Assembly: GCF_000430845.1 (NCBI RefSeq)
Contig: NZ_AUMU01000016.1
Coordinates: 54,313-118,312, forward strand
Direction: 5' to 3'
Source: Chryseobacterium gregarium DSM 19109
GTDB lineage: Bacteria > Bacteroidota > Bacteroidia > Flavobacteriales > Weeksellaceae
DNA: 64,000 bases
The first letter of the stretch is position 1, and each line of letters starts with the position of its first letter. Under the pieces are notes generated by a model, which saw only the letters and a list, made by a program, of their open reading frames with translations, was not told where the DNA came from and did no database searches. Of the stretch, positions 8,538 to 16,932 are shown piece after piece. Both the position numbers and the translations under genes were made by a program.

Positions 8538-9243
8538 TACCATCCCGGTGGCACCGGAACAATGTGTCACCGGGTTCGGGACAACGCTTATTGTTGCTCC
8601 ACATGCAGACGATGAGAGTTTAGGATGCGGAGGCGTTATTTCGCTGTTGCGGAAATTCGGCCAGACGGTCTATATTGTACTGCTCAGTGACGGAACGTTG
8701 TCGCACCCGAACAGCAGGGAATACCCTGCCGGAAAACTGAGAGACCTGCGCGAGAAAGAAATGCTTGATGCGGCCGCCGTCCTCGGTGTACCGTCGGAAA
8801 ATATTATTTTTTGCCGGTACCCGGACAGAAATGTGCCCTCTCTCCACGACGAAAGATTTGAAGATGCCGTCGCCAGTATTTCCAAAATGCTCGGTATACT
8901 GCAGCCGCAGAGTGTTTTCGTACCGTGGCGAAGGGATCTGCACCCCGACCATAAAGCGGCTTTTCAACTGGTTAATGCTGCTGATACTTTGAATGCGAAA
9001 ATATATGAATATCCGATCTGGCTGGAAACCCTGGGGGAACCCGGCGATGTGCCTTCCCAGGAAGAATCGATGCCGTTCCGTTTGAACATAAGCAGTGTGC
9101 TCTCTAAAAAGCAGGAAGCCATTTCGCAGCACCGTTCCCAGACTACCGGTCTTATCAGCGATGATCCCGAAGGCTTTCAGCTTTCCCGGGAGATGCTTGA
9201 TCAGTTCAATGTACCCTATGAAACCTTTTTTATCTCAAAATAA
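8518..9243 (+). CDS. PIG-L family deacetylase (LmbE-like)
   Basis: 241 aa. The zinc-binding signature is clear: VAPHADDESLGCGG near residue 29, and the second ligand motif RRDLHPDHKAAF. The fold is the LmbE/PIG-L Rossmann-like deacetylase, which removes acetyl or acyl groups from N-acetylglucosamine-type sugars (GlcNAc-PI, mycothiol, bacillithiol precursors). It overlaps the upstream dehydrogenase by 20 bp and the downstream methyltransferase by one base (TAATGG), so the three form one operon. Cytosolic. The exact substrate is unknown. Confidence 0.9.
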   Translation: MNQVNFDTIPVAPEQCVTGFGTTLIVAPHADDESLGCGGVISLLRKFGQTVYIVLLSDGTLSHPNSREYPAGKLRDLREKEMLDAAAVLGVPSENIIFCRYPDRNVPSLHDERFEDAVASISKMLGILQPQSVFVPWRRDLHPDHKAAFQLVNAADTLNAKIYEYPIWLETLGEPGDVPSQEESMPFRLNISSVLSKKQEAISQHRSQTTGLISDDPEGFQLSREMLDQFNVPYETFFISK

Positions 9244-9827
9244 TGGACGGAAAACAATCTTTAGGTCCTGAATACTTCAAAGAAGTATATGCGGCCAATG
9301 ACGATCCCTGGAATTTTGAAACCAGCGGATACGAGGCGGCAAAGTATGCTGCCACCATCGAGGCCCTGCCTGGAAAACATTATCGGAACGTATTGGAAAT
9401 CGGTTGCTCTATCGGAGTCCTTACCCGGCTCTTAGCCCCCTTAAGCGGTCATTTACTGGGCATTGATGTGTCACAAAAGGCTTTGGATGCCGCTGCCCGA
9501 CGCTGTAAGGATTTACCCAATATATCCTTTCAAAAGCTCAGTTTCCCGAATGAACTTCCTGAAGATCAATATGACCTGATCATGGTCTCCGAAGTGGCCT
9601 ATTACCTGTCACCCGCTGAATGGGAATCTGCCATAGGCAGATTGTATGACCGGCTGCTTTCCGCCGGAGTTATTGTAATGGTGCATTGGCTGCCCGAAGT
9701 TCATGATTATCCACAGACCGGTGATGCGGTACATGACCGTTTCGAAAAAATGATGAAGGAAAAAATGGCCAATGTTTTTGCCGACAGGGCAGAAAGCTAC
9801 AGAATCGATGTCTGGGAGAAATTATGA
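9243..9827 (+). CDS. NodS-like SAM-dependent methyltransferase
   Basis: 194 aa. PEYFKEVYAANDDPWNFETS at the N-terminus is typical of NodS-type methyltransferases; motif I is VLEIGCSIGVLTRLLA, followed by LLGIDVSQKALDAA (motif II) and DLIMVSEVAYYL (motif IV). NodS itself N-methylates the deacetylated sugar of Nod factors, and the preceding gene is a deacetylase, which makes an N-methyltransferase role after deacetylation attractive but unproven. The stop codon overlaps the 3' end of the convergent glycosyltransferase gene by 31 bp. Confidence 0.85.
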   Translation: MDGKQSLGPEYFKEVYAANDDPWNFETSGYEAAKYAATIEALPGKHYRNVLEIGCSIGVLTRLLAPLSGHLLGIDVSQKALDAAARRCKDLPNISFQKLSFPNELPEDQYDLIMVSEVAYYLSPAEWESAIGRLYDRLLSAGVIVMVHWLPEVHDYPQTGDAVHDRFEKMMKEKMANVFADRAESYRIDVWEKL

Positions 9828-10987
9828 TTGGAAGAAAGGTCATGAAGCCTGGTCTGAAGGTCTTTGATGGCTGTATCAATAGGGACATCAGGATATCTTT
9901 TGTGGAATGGCATCTGTTTCAGGTGGTTGACCCTGGCATACCATTCTCCGAAATAAAGGCTGGTATTGAATGAATTATATATTTCTTCGCCGGCCGGAAT
10001 TTCCGGGACGGTTTGTTTCATGATCCGGTAAAAGTCAGGTCTGTTCGTCTGATCCCTGGATTCCCATAAAGCCATCAGGCTTCTTTTTTGGGTAAGCCTG
10101 CTGATAACGGATGCGCAGGACTCCACCAGATAATCCCCAACAGGATGCCCTAAATTTTTCCAGACATTGAGCTGGTAGGAAAGGCCCACTTCGGTACGGC
10201 CGATGCATCTCGCAGACGTATGGACATTTACCTGATAACTGTGCCGGATCCTGGCATCTATGCTTTCCAGCCGTTCAAAAAAGGCACAGTCCTCAAGATA
10301 CTTTACCACGGGAACACCTCCGGATCTTTCATAGCACTCCGTGGTAATCGCAAAGCTGCCATTGAAATGCTGGTGGTGCCTCGGAACAGGATCAAAACCG
10401 GAGCTGATCATTTTTCCTTCCAGTTCGGCAATTAAAAGCTGGTATTTTTCGTCTTTACCATGATATAAACGGGTAACTTCATCCAGGCCTGCCAGTTCAT
10501 CAGGGTACAACAGTATTCTGCCTCCCACGGCATCCGCTCCGTTATGTATTTCCCGTTGGGTCTGCCCGATCCAGTCCGGGGATACCGTCGTATCCCCGTC
10601 TGTCGTCATGATAATTCCTCCGCCGTTTTTACACAGCCGGCTGTAGGCACACTCCATTAATTTTCTTCGTACATACCCGATATTGGCCTGGCCTGGCGGT
10701 AAGGTCACTTCTTCCAGATAAATATTAAGATGTGGGTGCTGATGCTGGAACTCTCTGATGCAGGCTACTGAATGGTCAGAACAGTTGTTGGCCAGGACCA
10801 GGATTTCAAATTGCCTACTATCAAAAGGTTCGCCAAAAACATCAACCTGCATAAGGAACGCAGTCAGCGTTTTTAAAATATAGGCTTCTTCATCCTTTAC
10901 GGGAATGACAATACATGATTTGACCTTCGGTGAAATTTCAAATCTCGAGAAAAAGGAATCACTGCCATGTTCTACAGGATGGGTCAT
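9797..10987 (-). CDS. Glycosyltransferase family 2 protein
   Basis: 396 aa, GT-A fold. CIVIPVKDEEAYILKTLTAF opens the domain, ILVLANNCSDHSV is the nucleotide-binding strand, and MTTDGDTTVSPDWI contains the D-x-D metal-binding motif. The C-terminal part (about residues 290-396) is helical and shows no transmembrane segments, so the enzyme is probably cytosolic or peripheral. It is convergent with, and overlaps by 31 bp, the methyltransferase gene; the four genes are likely one functional unit building or modifying an unknown sugar-containing compound. Confidence 0.85.
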   Translation of the reverse strand: MTHPVEHGSDSFFSRFEISPKVKSCIVIPVKDEEAYILKTLTAFLMQVDVFGEPFDSRQFEILVLANNCSDHSVACIREFQHQHPHLNIYLEEVTLPPGQANIGYVRRKLMECAYSRLCKNGGGIIMTTDGDTTVSPDWIGQTQREIHNGADAVGGRILLYPDELAGLDEVTRLYHGKDEKYQLLIAELEGKMISSGFDPVPRHHQHFNGSFAITTECYERSGGVPVVKYLEDCAFFERLESIDARIRHSYQVNVHTSARCIGRTEVGLSYQLNVWKNLGHPVGDYLVESCASVISRLTQKRSLMALWESRDQTNRPDFYRIMKQTVPEIPAGEEIYNSFNTSLYFGEWYARVNHLKQMPFHKRYPDVPIDTAIKDLQTRLHDLSSNHNFSQTSIL

Positions 10988-11502
10988 TTAATAATTTTTT
11001 AGGTAGAGTACGTCTTTATATTGATTGCAGCTCAACTGCAGGTTCTTTCAATATTTATCATATCTCATCCTCTGTCATAAAGAAGGGCTGTGGCATGCAT
11101 TCTCTTAAACCGGGGATCAGTCAGGTATTTGCAATTCTGATACCAATGACGCTTACTAAACAGGTCATAAAGGGTTTTTTCGGAAAAGTTCATCATACTG
11201 AAACTTGCGGGCATTAACCCTGCTATGTACTAACAGAAGTCACGACCCCTTTCTTCCCGGATAATTATTCACTATCTTTGAACTTGTAGAGAGTTTTTTC
11301 TTAATTCGGAACCATTGAATTTTAATACGAGAAACAGGGGTTAAAATGGAAACTTCGGTTTTTTTATTAATTTTATACCCTATAACACAAGACCAGGGAC
11401 GAAAATATCTGTATATTGATTCTTTATTCCCGCATTCTGAACCCGGATTCCATTAAGATTGGATTAAAGTTCAGATAAACCAATCCATAAATTTAAAAAA
11501 AC
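10988..11502. other. Intergenic region of 515 bp
   Basis: No confident gene. A 36-codon plus-strand ORF starts at ATG 11346 (METSVFLLILYP...) but has no supporting signal. The region holds a candidate promoter at 11273-11280 for the cupin gene. Confidence 0.4.
11273..11280 (+). promoter_or_regulatory. Candidate -7 box upstream of the cupin gene
   Basis: TATCTTTG matches TAnnTTTG. No clear -33 TTTG at the right distance. If used, the cupin mRNA has a leader of about 215 nt. Confidence 0.35.
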
Positions 11503-11919
11503 ATGATTACGATAAAGATCAGACGTGAAAAAATGAATGCTGTATTTATGAAACATCATTTGAAAGGCCTGCCTTTCGATGCGGTAATTCACCATTTCAG
11601 CGAAAAAGATCAGAATGAACATATCCACGACCATCCGTTCAGTTTCACAACGCATATTTTAAAAGGGAGTTATGTGGAAAGGATTTATGAAATCCATGAA
11701 GACGGAACGTATGATTCCTCAATACATCACAGGAAGGAAGGCACTGCCCATTATGTATCGGCACATACGGTCCATGAAATCATCGAGCTCCCGGAAGGCG
11801 AATGCTTTACGCTGATCAGGCCCGGTGAAAAAGAGAAAGAACCGTGTTTTTATAAATTTGAAGACGGAAAGGCTTTCAGAAGGCAGTGGAACCACCGCAA
11901 ATTCAGGGAGGTAAAATAA
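11503..11919 (+). CDS. Cupin-fold protein
   Basis: 138 aa. A histidine-rich strand NEHIHDHPFSFTTHILKGSY fits cupin motif 1 (HxH ... E-like), and HYVSAHTVHEIIELPEGECFTL fits motif 2. This suggests a metal-binding double-stranded beta-helix, perhaps a sugar epimerase- or dioxygenase-like protein. No signal peptide; cytosolic. Substrate not predictable. It stands alone between two gaps. Confidence 0.7.
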   Translation: MITIKIRREKMNAVFMKHHLKGLPFDAVIHHFSEKDQNEHIHDHPFSFTTHILKGSYVERIYEIHEDGTYDSSIHHRKEGTAHYVSAHTVHEIIELPEGECFTLIRPGEKEKEPCFYKFEDGKAFRRQWNHRKFREVK

Positions 11920-12030
11920 AAACGGTATTGGAAAGTGTACATTTCAGGATTGAAACCCCTGTAGGCGTTTTAAAGCTTAATTTTTAACTCTATTCAATTA
12001 TTTTTAGATGCAGCGGAGGTAAATGCACGT

Positions 12031-12098
12031 AAAAATCTGCGTGATGGGCCTTATCTGCGGGACATGAATTTTTGAAATACATTTAAACAGGTCTTAAA
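12031..12098 (+). repeat. Dispersed intergenic repeat, copy B
   Basis: Same block order as the copy at 3461-3530: AAAAATCTGCG, TTATCTGCGGGA, TTTTTGAAATAC, ATTTAAACAGGT. It lies in the gap between the cupin gene and the anti-sigma-like gene. Confidence 0.55.
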
Positions 12099-12172
12099 TC
12101 TGGAATATCATTTTTCAGATGGGTTTATTATAAATAATGATCACTTGCTTACAGCGGTTGATAAAACGGAAA

Positions 12173-12194
12173 TCCGAAGCCGGGAGGCTTCGGA
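12173..12194 (+). terminator. GC-rich hairpin, terminator-like
   Basis: TCCGAAGCC, loop GGGA, GGCTTCGGA. The following bases contain a run of A, not T, so it could serve the minus strand only weakly. The same core hairpin (CCGAAGCC/GGCTTCGG) recurs at 17606-17636, and a looser form near 14723. Confidence 0.4.
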
Positions 12195-12311
12195 GAGCGG
12201 TAAAAAAATGAGATCCGCAAAGTTCATTCATCTGAACCGGAGAAACTGTACGACGTCATTTTAACAGTCAGAAATGGGGAAGGGGTATTTTTCGTGAAAC
12301 CTATTTTTAAC

Positions 12312-12911
12312 CTATGCGATTTCGCTGCGGATCTGCTCAAAGTTTTGAAGCAGCCCGTCAATGGTTTTCAACTGTTTTTTCTGCTTGTAAAACCTGCTCC
12401 GTAAAGACATTCCTGCAATATAAAGCGTGGTAATCCCCAGAGCGGTAAGGGTTAAAAGCAGACTGCCGCCTTTTGTGATTTCTACAATATACCCAACCAG
12501 TGAAATCCATAACAGTACCGCATATATCCATATATAACGGGTGATCATTTTTTTCTGCCATTTCAGTTTCCCGATCTGATGGTCCAGGTAATCGATGCCT
12601 GCCCTATCGCGCCGGTCTTTCCGGAAGCTGTAACTTTTCCAGCTTAAAACGGCAAAAACAATCATGAGGCTGAACGCCGAAGCGATGCTTACATCAAAAG
12701 GCCATTGGTATTGACTGTGATAGCTACTGTATACCCAGACAAGCGCTGAACCGGCAAGTAGGAAGCCGGCACTCATGCAGAGGTTGGATTTCCGAAGTTT
12801 ACGCTGATGCCGGTCAAATTTATCCTGTACAATATGGGCAACAGGGTCTGCCGTATTTTTTTCTACCGGCTGTGAAAGCCAGCTGTTCTGAAGTTCTTCG
12901 AAATTTTTCAT
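12312..12911 (-). CDS. Membrane protein paired with ECF sigma factor, possible anti-sigma factor
   Basis: 199 aa. A cytosolic N-terminus of about 45 residues (MKNFEELQNSWLSQPVEKN...) is followed by four hydrophobic segments in two pairs, around residues 45-80 and 120-170, and a short basic/acidic C-terminus. The gene overlaps the sigma factor gene by 4 bp, the standard sigma/anti-sigma arrangement. No zinc-binding HxxxCxxC motif is visible, so the anti-sigma role is by context only. Confidence 0.7.
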   Translation of the reverse strand: MKNFEELQNSWLSQPVEKNTADPVAHIVQDKFDRHQRKLRKSNLCMSAGFLLAGSALVWVYSSYHSQYQWPFDVSIASAFSLMIVFAVLSWKSYSFRKDRRDRAGIDYLDHQIGKLKWQKKMITRYIWIYAVLLWISLVGYIVEITKGGSLLLTLTALGITTLYIAGMSLRSRFYKQKKQLKTIDGLLQNFEQIRSEIA

Positions 12912-13420
12912 TTTTTATTCTCCATTAGGGTAAGCAGTCGTTCTTTAATCCTGTTTATTCTTACACCGGTATTGGTGACACTTGCCCCGGTAATCTCGGC
13001 GATTTCTTTATAGCTGTTCTGTTCCAGTAAAAGCGAAATGATGATCCGGTCCTGCGGAGCAAGCCGGCTGATACAAAACCTGAGTTTTTCCAGCTGTGCC
13101 TCATGTTCGATCTTTTCCGGAATGGATCCGATATCAGGCATTTGATAGGCATCAGGAATAGGCACATGATCATGGTGCCTGTTCTTATAATTGAAACCGA
13201 TGGCGGTATTCACCGCAATACGGTAAATCCAGGTACTTACTTTCGATTGCCCTTTAAAACTCTGAATGCTTTTCCAGATCTGGTAAAGGATTTCCTGGTA
13301 CAGGTCGTCGGCATAAGAAGCATCATACAGATAGGCTCTGCAAATCCGGTAAATGCTGGCATGATTGGTCCTGACCAATTCATTAAAATATTCCTGCTGA
13401 TCGCGGTTGTTCTCTTTCAC
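12908..13420 (-). CDS. ECF-type RNA polymerase sigma factor
   Basis: 170 aa with both required regions. Region 2: DASYADDLYQEILYQIWKSI and KVSTWIYRIAVNTAI. Region 4: RLAPQDRIIISLLLEQNSYKEIAEITG followed by a helix-turn-helix (NTGVRINRIKERLL). It directs RNA polymerase to a small regulon and is probably held by the membrane protein encoded immediately downstream. No promoter of its own was identified. Confidence 0.92.
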   Translation of the reverse strand: MKENNRDQQEYFNELVRTNHASIYRICRAYLYDASYADDLYQEILYQIWKSIQSFKGQSKVSTWIYRIAVNTAIGFNYKNRHHDHVPIPDAYQMPDIGSIPEKIEHEAQLEKLRFCISRLAPQDRIIISLLLEQNSYKEIAEITGASVTNTGVRINRIKERLLTLMENKK

Positions 13421-13427
13421 GGTGCGT

Positions 13428-13796
13428 TTATAATGGGGTGATGAGATGATCCGTTGTTTTTAGCATCCGGAGTGGTCCATCAGTCATTACAGAATGCCCT
13501 ACATTACTGCCTTGCCATCTACAGCTGTTATGGGTAAAACCGATATTGTGCGGAGATTCTTTATATCCTGTGAAACCTGATGAAGGGATAACTTTCGATG
13601 TTATCGTATCTGGGATATCACGACCACGACTCTCATCACTACCGGCGGAGCCGGGTAAAAACAATGTGGGTTGCCCTTTACCATTCATCTGCCCTTTAAG
13701 AGTTCTGTTCGAACAGTCTGCATTTACATAACCCGCCACATTTAAAACCTGGGAGAAAATTAAAATTGATTCTTTCATATCGGATCTTTCCTTCAT
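13428..13796 (-). CDS. Doubtful hypothetical ORF
   Basis: A 122-codon frame with a possible start at Met7 (13778; KESILIFSQVLNVAGYVNAD). A GGAAAG sequence precedes the ATG. Composition is low in charged residues and no family is recognised; it could be spurious. It lies 8 bp upstream of the sigma factor gene on the same strand. Confidence 0.3.
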   Translation of the reverse strand: MKERSDMKESILIFSQVLNVAGYVNADCSNRTLKGQMNGKGQPTLFLPGSAGSDESRGRDIPDTITSKVIPSSGFTGYKESPHNIGFTHNSCRWQGSNVGHSVMTDGPLRMLKTTDHLITPL

Positions 13797-14158
13797 TAGT
13801 AGTCCGTTGCTTTCATTTCTTACAGTGAAATTTAAATTTTATATCAGAAGTTTATAAAACTTATTTTAAATTTTTGGATATACAAGATTTTTAAGGGCAA
13901 TAAGTATACATGTCGTCAGGAAATTAAAATATTGTCACCCCATGAATTCATGAGCATGAAACCCATTATTCATTGATTTTCAAATATCCTATATCTAAAA
14001 TAAATCTCCAAAGTCAGCGATTTCGGAAGGCTAGGGAGCGGTGGGAGCGTGGGATGGTATGACAACGCTTCATTAATTCCAAAAAGAGAACCTTTATTTT
14101 CTTTATACTCTTTACCTTGAATCAGGTTGTATGCTTCCGCTATCCCCTCTATACATAA
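13797..14158. other. Gap without a recognised gene
   Basis: AT-rich; the minus-strand open frame at 13970-14191 runs through the hairpin downstream of the GG-leader peptide gene and does not read as a protein. Nothing else supported. Confidence 0.4.
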
Positions 14159-14190
14159 TGCCCGCAAATAAAGACTGATATTTGCGGGCA
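14159..14190 (-). terminator. Hairpin downstream of the GG-leader peptide gene
   Basis: TGCCCGCAAAT and ATTTGCGGGCA form a perfect 11-bp stem around a 10-nt loop, 28 bp after the stop codon of the minus-strand peptide gene. The T run after it is weak. Confidence 0.6.
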
Positions 14191-14217
14191 ATGTATTTTC
14201 CTGGGCAGTATTTTATA

Positions 14218-14391
14218 TTATTGCGGATCAGGGTATAAAGGAGGGCAGCTGTGGTAATCACATCGGGCATTAAAAGTTTCACATTGTTTTGGTTTGCACA
14301 TCGGAAGGGAGACATCAGGATTATTTCCGCCAAAGATTTCTTTCAGTTCTCCCTTGGTGAGTTTTTGCGATAGGGTTTTTAAAATTTTCAT
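14218..14391 (-). CDS. Bacteriocin-like peptide with double-glycine leader (57 aa)
   Basis: Small gene, ATG at 14389-14391, TAA at 14218-14220. The N-terminal 22 residues have the form of a double-glycine leader: MKILKTLSQKLTKGELKEIF followed by GG. The predicted core (35 aa, from NNPDVSLPMC) contains four cysteines in the order C32, C37, C44, C49 and is proline-rich at the end. Leaders of this type (L-x-x-x-E-L-K-x-I-x-G-G) direct export by peptidase-containing ABC transporters and are frequent in Flavobacteriia. No modifying enzyme or C39-peptidase transporter is encoded next to it, so it would rely on a distant one. Start context: ATTTTT before ATG. Confidence 0.75.
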   Translation of the reverse strand: MKILKTLSQKLTKGELKEIFGGNNPDVSLPMCKPKQCETFNARCDYHSCPPLYPDPQ

Positions 14392-14926
14392 AAAAATAGA
14401 GTGTTAAGGTTTAAAATATTTTAGAAAAAAAATATATATCTAATATACATAATTAAACATTAGCGGAATATAATGTTGAGAAAGTTGGAACTGTTAAATT
14501 TATTTAAAAAAATATTTTCCTGCAGATGATGGAAATGACACAGATTTTCAATGTGTATTTACATAGGCTAAATATTAAAAAAAAACCAGCGTAAACACAC
14601 TTACAGAAAGGCTTTAAGAAAATTAGATCCCCAAGCCGTTCAGGAAATAACTTTCTTTTTTTCATACAATTATTAATAATAGAATATATCTTACATCATT
14701 ATTGTTTACTTGAAATACAATCCCCGAAGTCTCCTGACCTCGGAGAGCGGGCGGCAAAACAACCCGGCAGATGTGGCATTGGATGAACTATAATAAATTA
14801 ACAATTAAAAAGTTATCTTTGTATACAATCCGGTAATGTGCCGGAAAATTCAATACCCTCCTTATTCCGACACCCGATCTTAGCACATCTGTTTGTTTGC
14901 GTCAGGTACATCAAACATTATGTCTT
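14392..14926. other. Intergenic region between the peptide and desaturase genes
   Basis: 535 bp, AT-rich. No further gene seen. An imperfect hairpin (CCCGAAGTCTCCTGACCTCGG) lies near 14723-14743 and the desaturase promoter at 14814-14821. Confidence 0.4.
14814..14821 (+). promoter_or_regulatory. -7 promoter box of the desaturase gene
   Basis: TATCTTTG, an exact TAnnTTTG match, 106 bp before the chosen ATG. No convincing -33 box. Confidence 0.45.
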
Positions 14927-16033
14927 ATGTCACAAAAAGTAAAATTCTCATCAGCTTCCGGTTCCGGTTTTTATTCAACCATCCGGAGTAGGGTAGATCA
15001 TTTTTTCATCCAGCATCAGTTAAGCCCGCATGCCAATGCCCGCATGTGGGGCAAGACTGTCTTTTTTCTTGCCGGGTTTACCGGAATTTACCTGGTCATC
15101 ATGACGGGCCTTTTGCCTGCCTGGATGAACCTGCCGCTTGCCGCGGCACTGGGGATGTTCAGTGCCTTTGTAGGCTTCAATGTCTGCCATGATGCCATAC
15201 ATGGCGCGCTCTCCGGCAATAAAAAAGTGAATAAAATGTTCGGGTTTATTTTTAACCTGATCGGAGCCAACCCGTACGTCTGGAGCATTACCCATAATGT
15301 GGTTCACCATACCTATACCAATATCCCCGGGCACGATGAGGACATTGAGGTAGCCCCGGGATTGATCCGGATTGCTGAAGAAGATGATGTAAATCCCATT
15401 CAGCGGTACCAGCACTGGTATGCCTTTCCCCTTTACAGCCTGGCCTCCCTGTCATGGGTGTTCCGTAAAGACTATGTGAAGTTTTTCCAGAAAAAAATCG
15501 GGGCGCACCAGAACAGGCATCCCAAGCGGGAGTATTTCAATCTGTTTTTCTATAAAGCGCTTTATTATTTTTTTTTTATCGTATTGCCGCTGTTGGTGCT
15601 GGATGTAAGCTGGTGGCAGTTTCTGGCCGGCTTCCTGCTTCTGCATATGGCCGAAGGTCTGACCATGGGACTGGTTTTTCAGCTGGCCCACGTTGTTGAA
15701 GGTACCGGTTTCCCGGTGCCCAACGAAAGCGGACAGATGGAAGAGGCCTGGGCGGAGCACCAGATGCGTACAACAGCGAATTTTGCAACGCACAATAAGC
15801 TCGCGGCATTTTTTCTGGGCGGACTGAACAGGCAGATCGAGCACCACCTGTTTCCTAAAGTCTGCCATATACACTACGGAGAGATCTCTGTCATTGTAAA
15901 GCAGACTGCAATGGAATTTAATTTGCCTTATATTGAAAATAAGACCTTTTTATCCGCACTGCGCTCGCACTTTCTAACGCTGAAAAAATTTGGCAAAGAG
16001 GCGGCCGTTGTTACTTTACCGAAAGATGCCTGA
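14927..16033 (+). CDS. Membrane fatty acid desaturase (acyl-lipid/linoleoyl-CoA desaturase type)
   Basis: 368 aa from the ATG at 14927; the frame is open from 14897 (TTG) but the ATG follows a normal spacing. The three histidine boxes of the di-iron desaturases are present: HDAIHG, HNVVHH and the Q-x-x-H-H form RQIEHHLF near residue 315. Hydrophobic hairpins flank the boxes (for example TVFFLAGFTGIYLVIMTGLL), giving an integral membrane enzyme that introduces a double bond into acyl chains with electrons from ferredoxin or cytochrome b5-like donors. No fused cytochrome b5 domain. Monocistronic. Likely helps adjust membrane fluidity. Confidence 0.92.
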   Translation: MSQKVKFSSASGSGFYSTIRSRVDHFFIQHQLSPHANARMWGKTVFFLAGFTGIYLVIMTGLLPAWMNLPLAAALGMFSAFVGFNVCHDAIHGALSGNKKVNKMFGFIFNLIGANPYVWSITHNVVHHTYTNIPGHDEDIEVAPGLIRIAEEDDVNPIQRYQHWYAFPLYSLASLSWVFRKDYVKFFQKKIGAHQNRHPKREYFNLFFYKALYYFFFIVLPLLVLDVSWWQFLAGFLLLHMAEGLTMGLVFQLAHVVEGTGFPVPNESGQMEEAWAEHQMRTTANFATHNKLAAFFLGGLNRQIEHHLFPKVCHIHYGEISVIVKQTAMEFNLPYIENKTFLSALRSHFLTLKKFGKEAAVVTLPKDA

Positions 16034-16280
16034 TGCCTGTAAAGCCATTATATAGGCGTTGGATTTGTATTCCGGTCTTTCGCCTTATGAAAATTGAAGA
16101 GAACAGGTGAATTAATATGATGACCGACGGTAAATATAAAGTTGAAGACAGTGTTGATAGTATCTGAACAGGAATTTGATGTCGGAAATGTTAAAACCCA
16201 TCGGAAGGAAAATTAAGGATGGATCAATATCTATTTACAACGGATTGCATCCGCATTTTATCAGTACCCTATTAGCGAAC

Positions 16281-16745
16281 TTACTTTTTCTGTAAGGTGT
16301 TCAGAATTTTTTCTTTGTCGCTTTCCGGGAAAAAATTCAGGATTTCATACTGGTTAAAGTCCTGTTCCACGTTTTTATATTCTTTAATAAACCGGGTCTT
16401 GTTGGCAAAATCTTTGTCCTTCAGATAATCGCGTTCCATAATCACGGTGATATACGTGTTTTTAGCTCCATCGGTGGGTTTTTAAACCGGAGATGGGGGA
16501 TTATTATTGGGTTCGGACTTTTTATATCCGTCAGCGATTAAAAACCGTTCAATTTTTTCATTTAGGTTTTTAAGATCAACTTTTTCTCCGGAATTGGTTT
16601 CTCCGTGACGGTCAATTTTCACAATTCCGTTTCCTTTAAATTCGAAAATGACCATGGAATGGATTCCTTTTATATTTTGGGCCGCTGCATCAGAAAGTGA
16701 AAAAGAAATTAATGCAAAAGTTAAAAATATTTTCAGTGCATTCAT
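16281..16745 (-). pseudogene. Secreted protein gene interrupted by an in-frame stop
   Basis: The first 87 codons (16745 to 16482) encode a signal peptide (LKIFLTFALISFSLSDAAAQ) and a soluble region. They end in TAA at 16482-16484. Reading on in the same frame gives a further 66 codons of protein-like sequence (NTYITVIMERDYLKDKDF, then EILNFFPESDKEKILN) to a TAA at 16281-16283. The intact protein would be about 154 aa. A nonsense substitution, readthrough, or a base-calling error would all explain this. Family not recognised. Confidence 0.65.
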
Positions 16746-16899
16746 TTTTATTGATTAAGAAGTTTTTAAGTAATTTTTCTGAAGTCCAAATATAATCATT
16801 GTGCAAATATCAGCTGCAGATATTCGTTAATAGTCCTTTAAATCCTTTACCCTATGGGTAGGCATTGCATTATTTACTCTGACAGGCGGATATTATTGT

Positions 16900-16907
16900 T
16901 ATCTTTG
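16900..16907 (+). promoter_or_regulatory. -7 promoter box of the RebB-like gene, with upstream inverted repeat
   Basis: TATCTTTG matches the Bacteroidota -7 consensus, 25 bp before the ATG. A short inverted repeat TACCC-TAT-GGGTA lies at 16848-16860, about 40 bp upstream, and may be an operator. Confidence 0.45.
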
Positions 16908-16932
16908 GATACAAAACTAAATAATCATTTCT

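Noticed and set aside
11346..11456. 36-codon ORF METSVFLLILYP...
   Set aside because: No ribosome site, no family resemblance, short; may be chance.
13970..14191. 73-codon minus-strand frame
   Set aside because: It spans the hairpin downstream of the GG-leader gene and has no protein-like features.
14112..14333. 73-codon minus-strand frame overlapping the GG-leader gene
   Set aside because: The leader-peptide frame at 14218-14391 has clear leader and Cys features; this one is its shadow.
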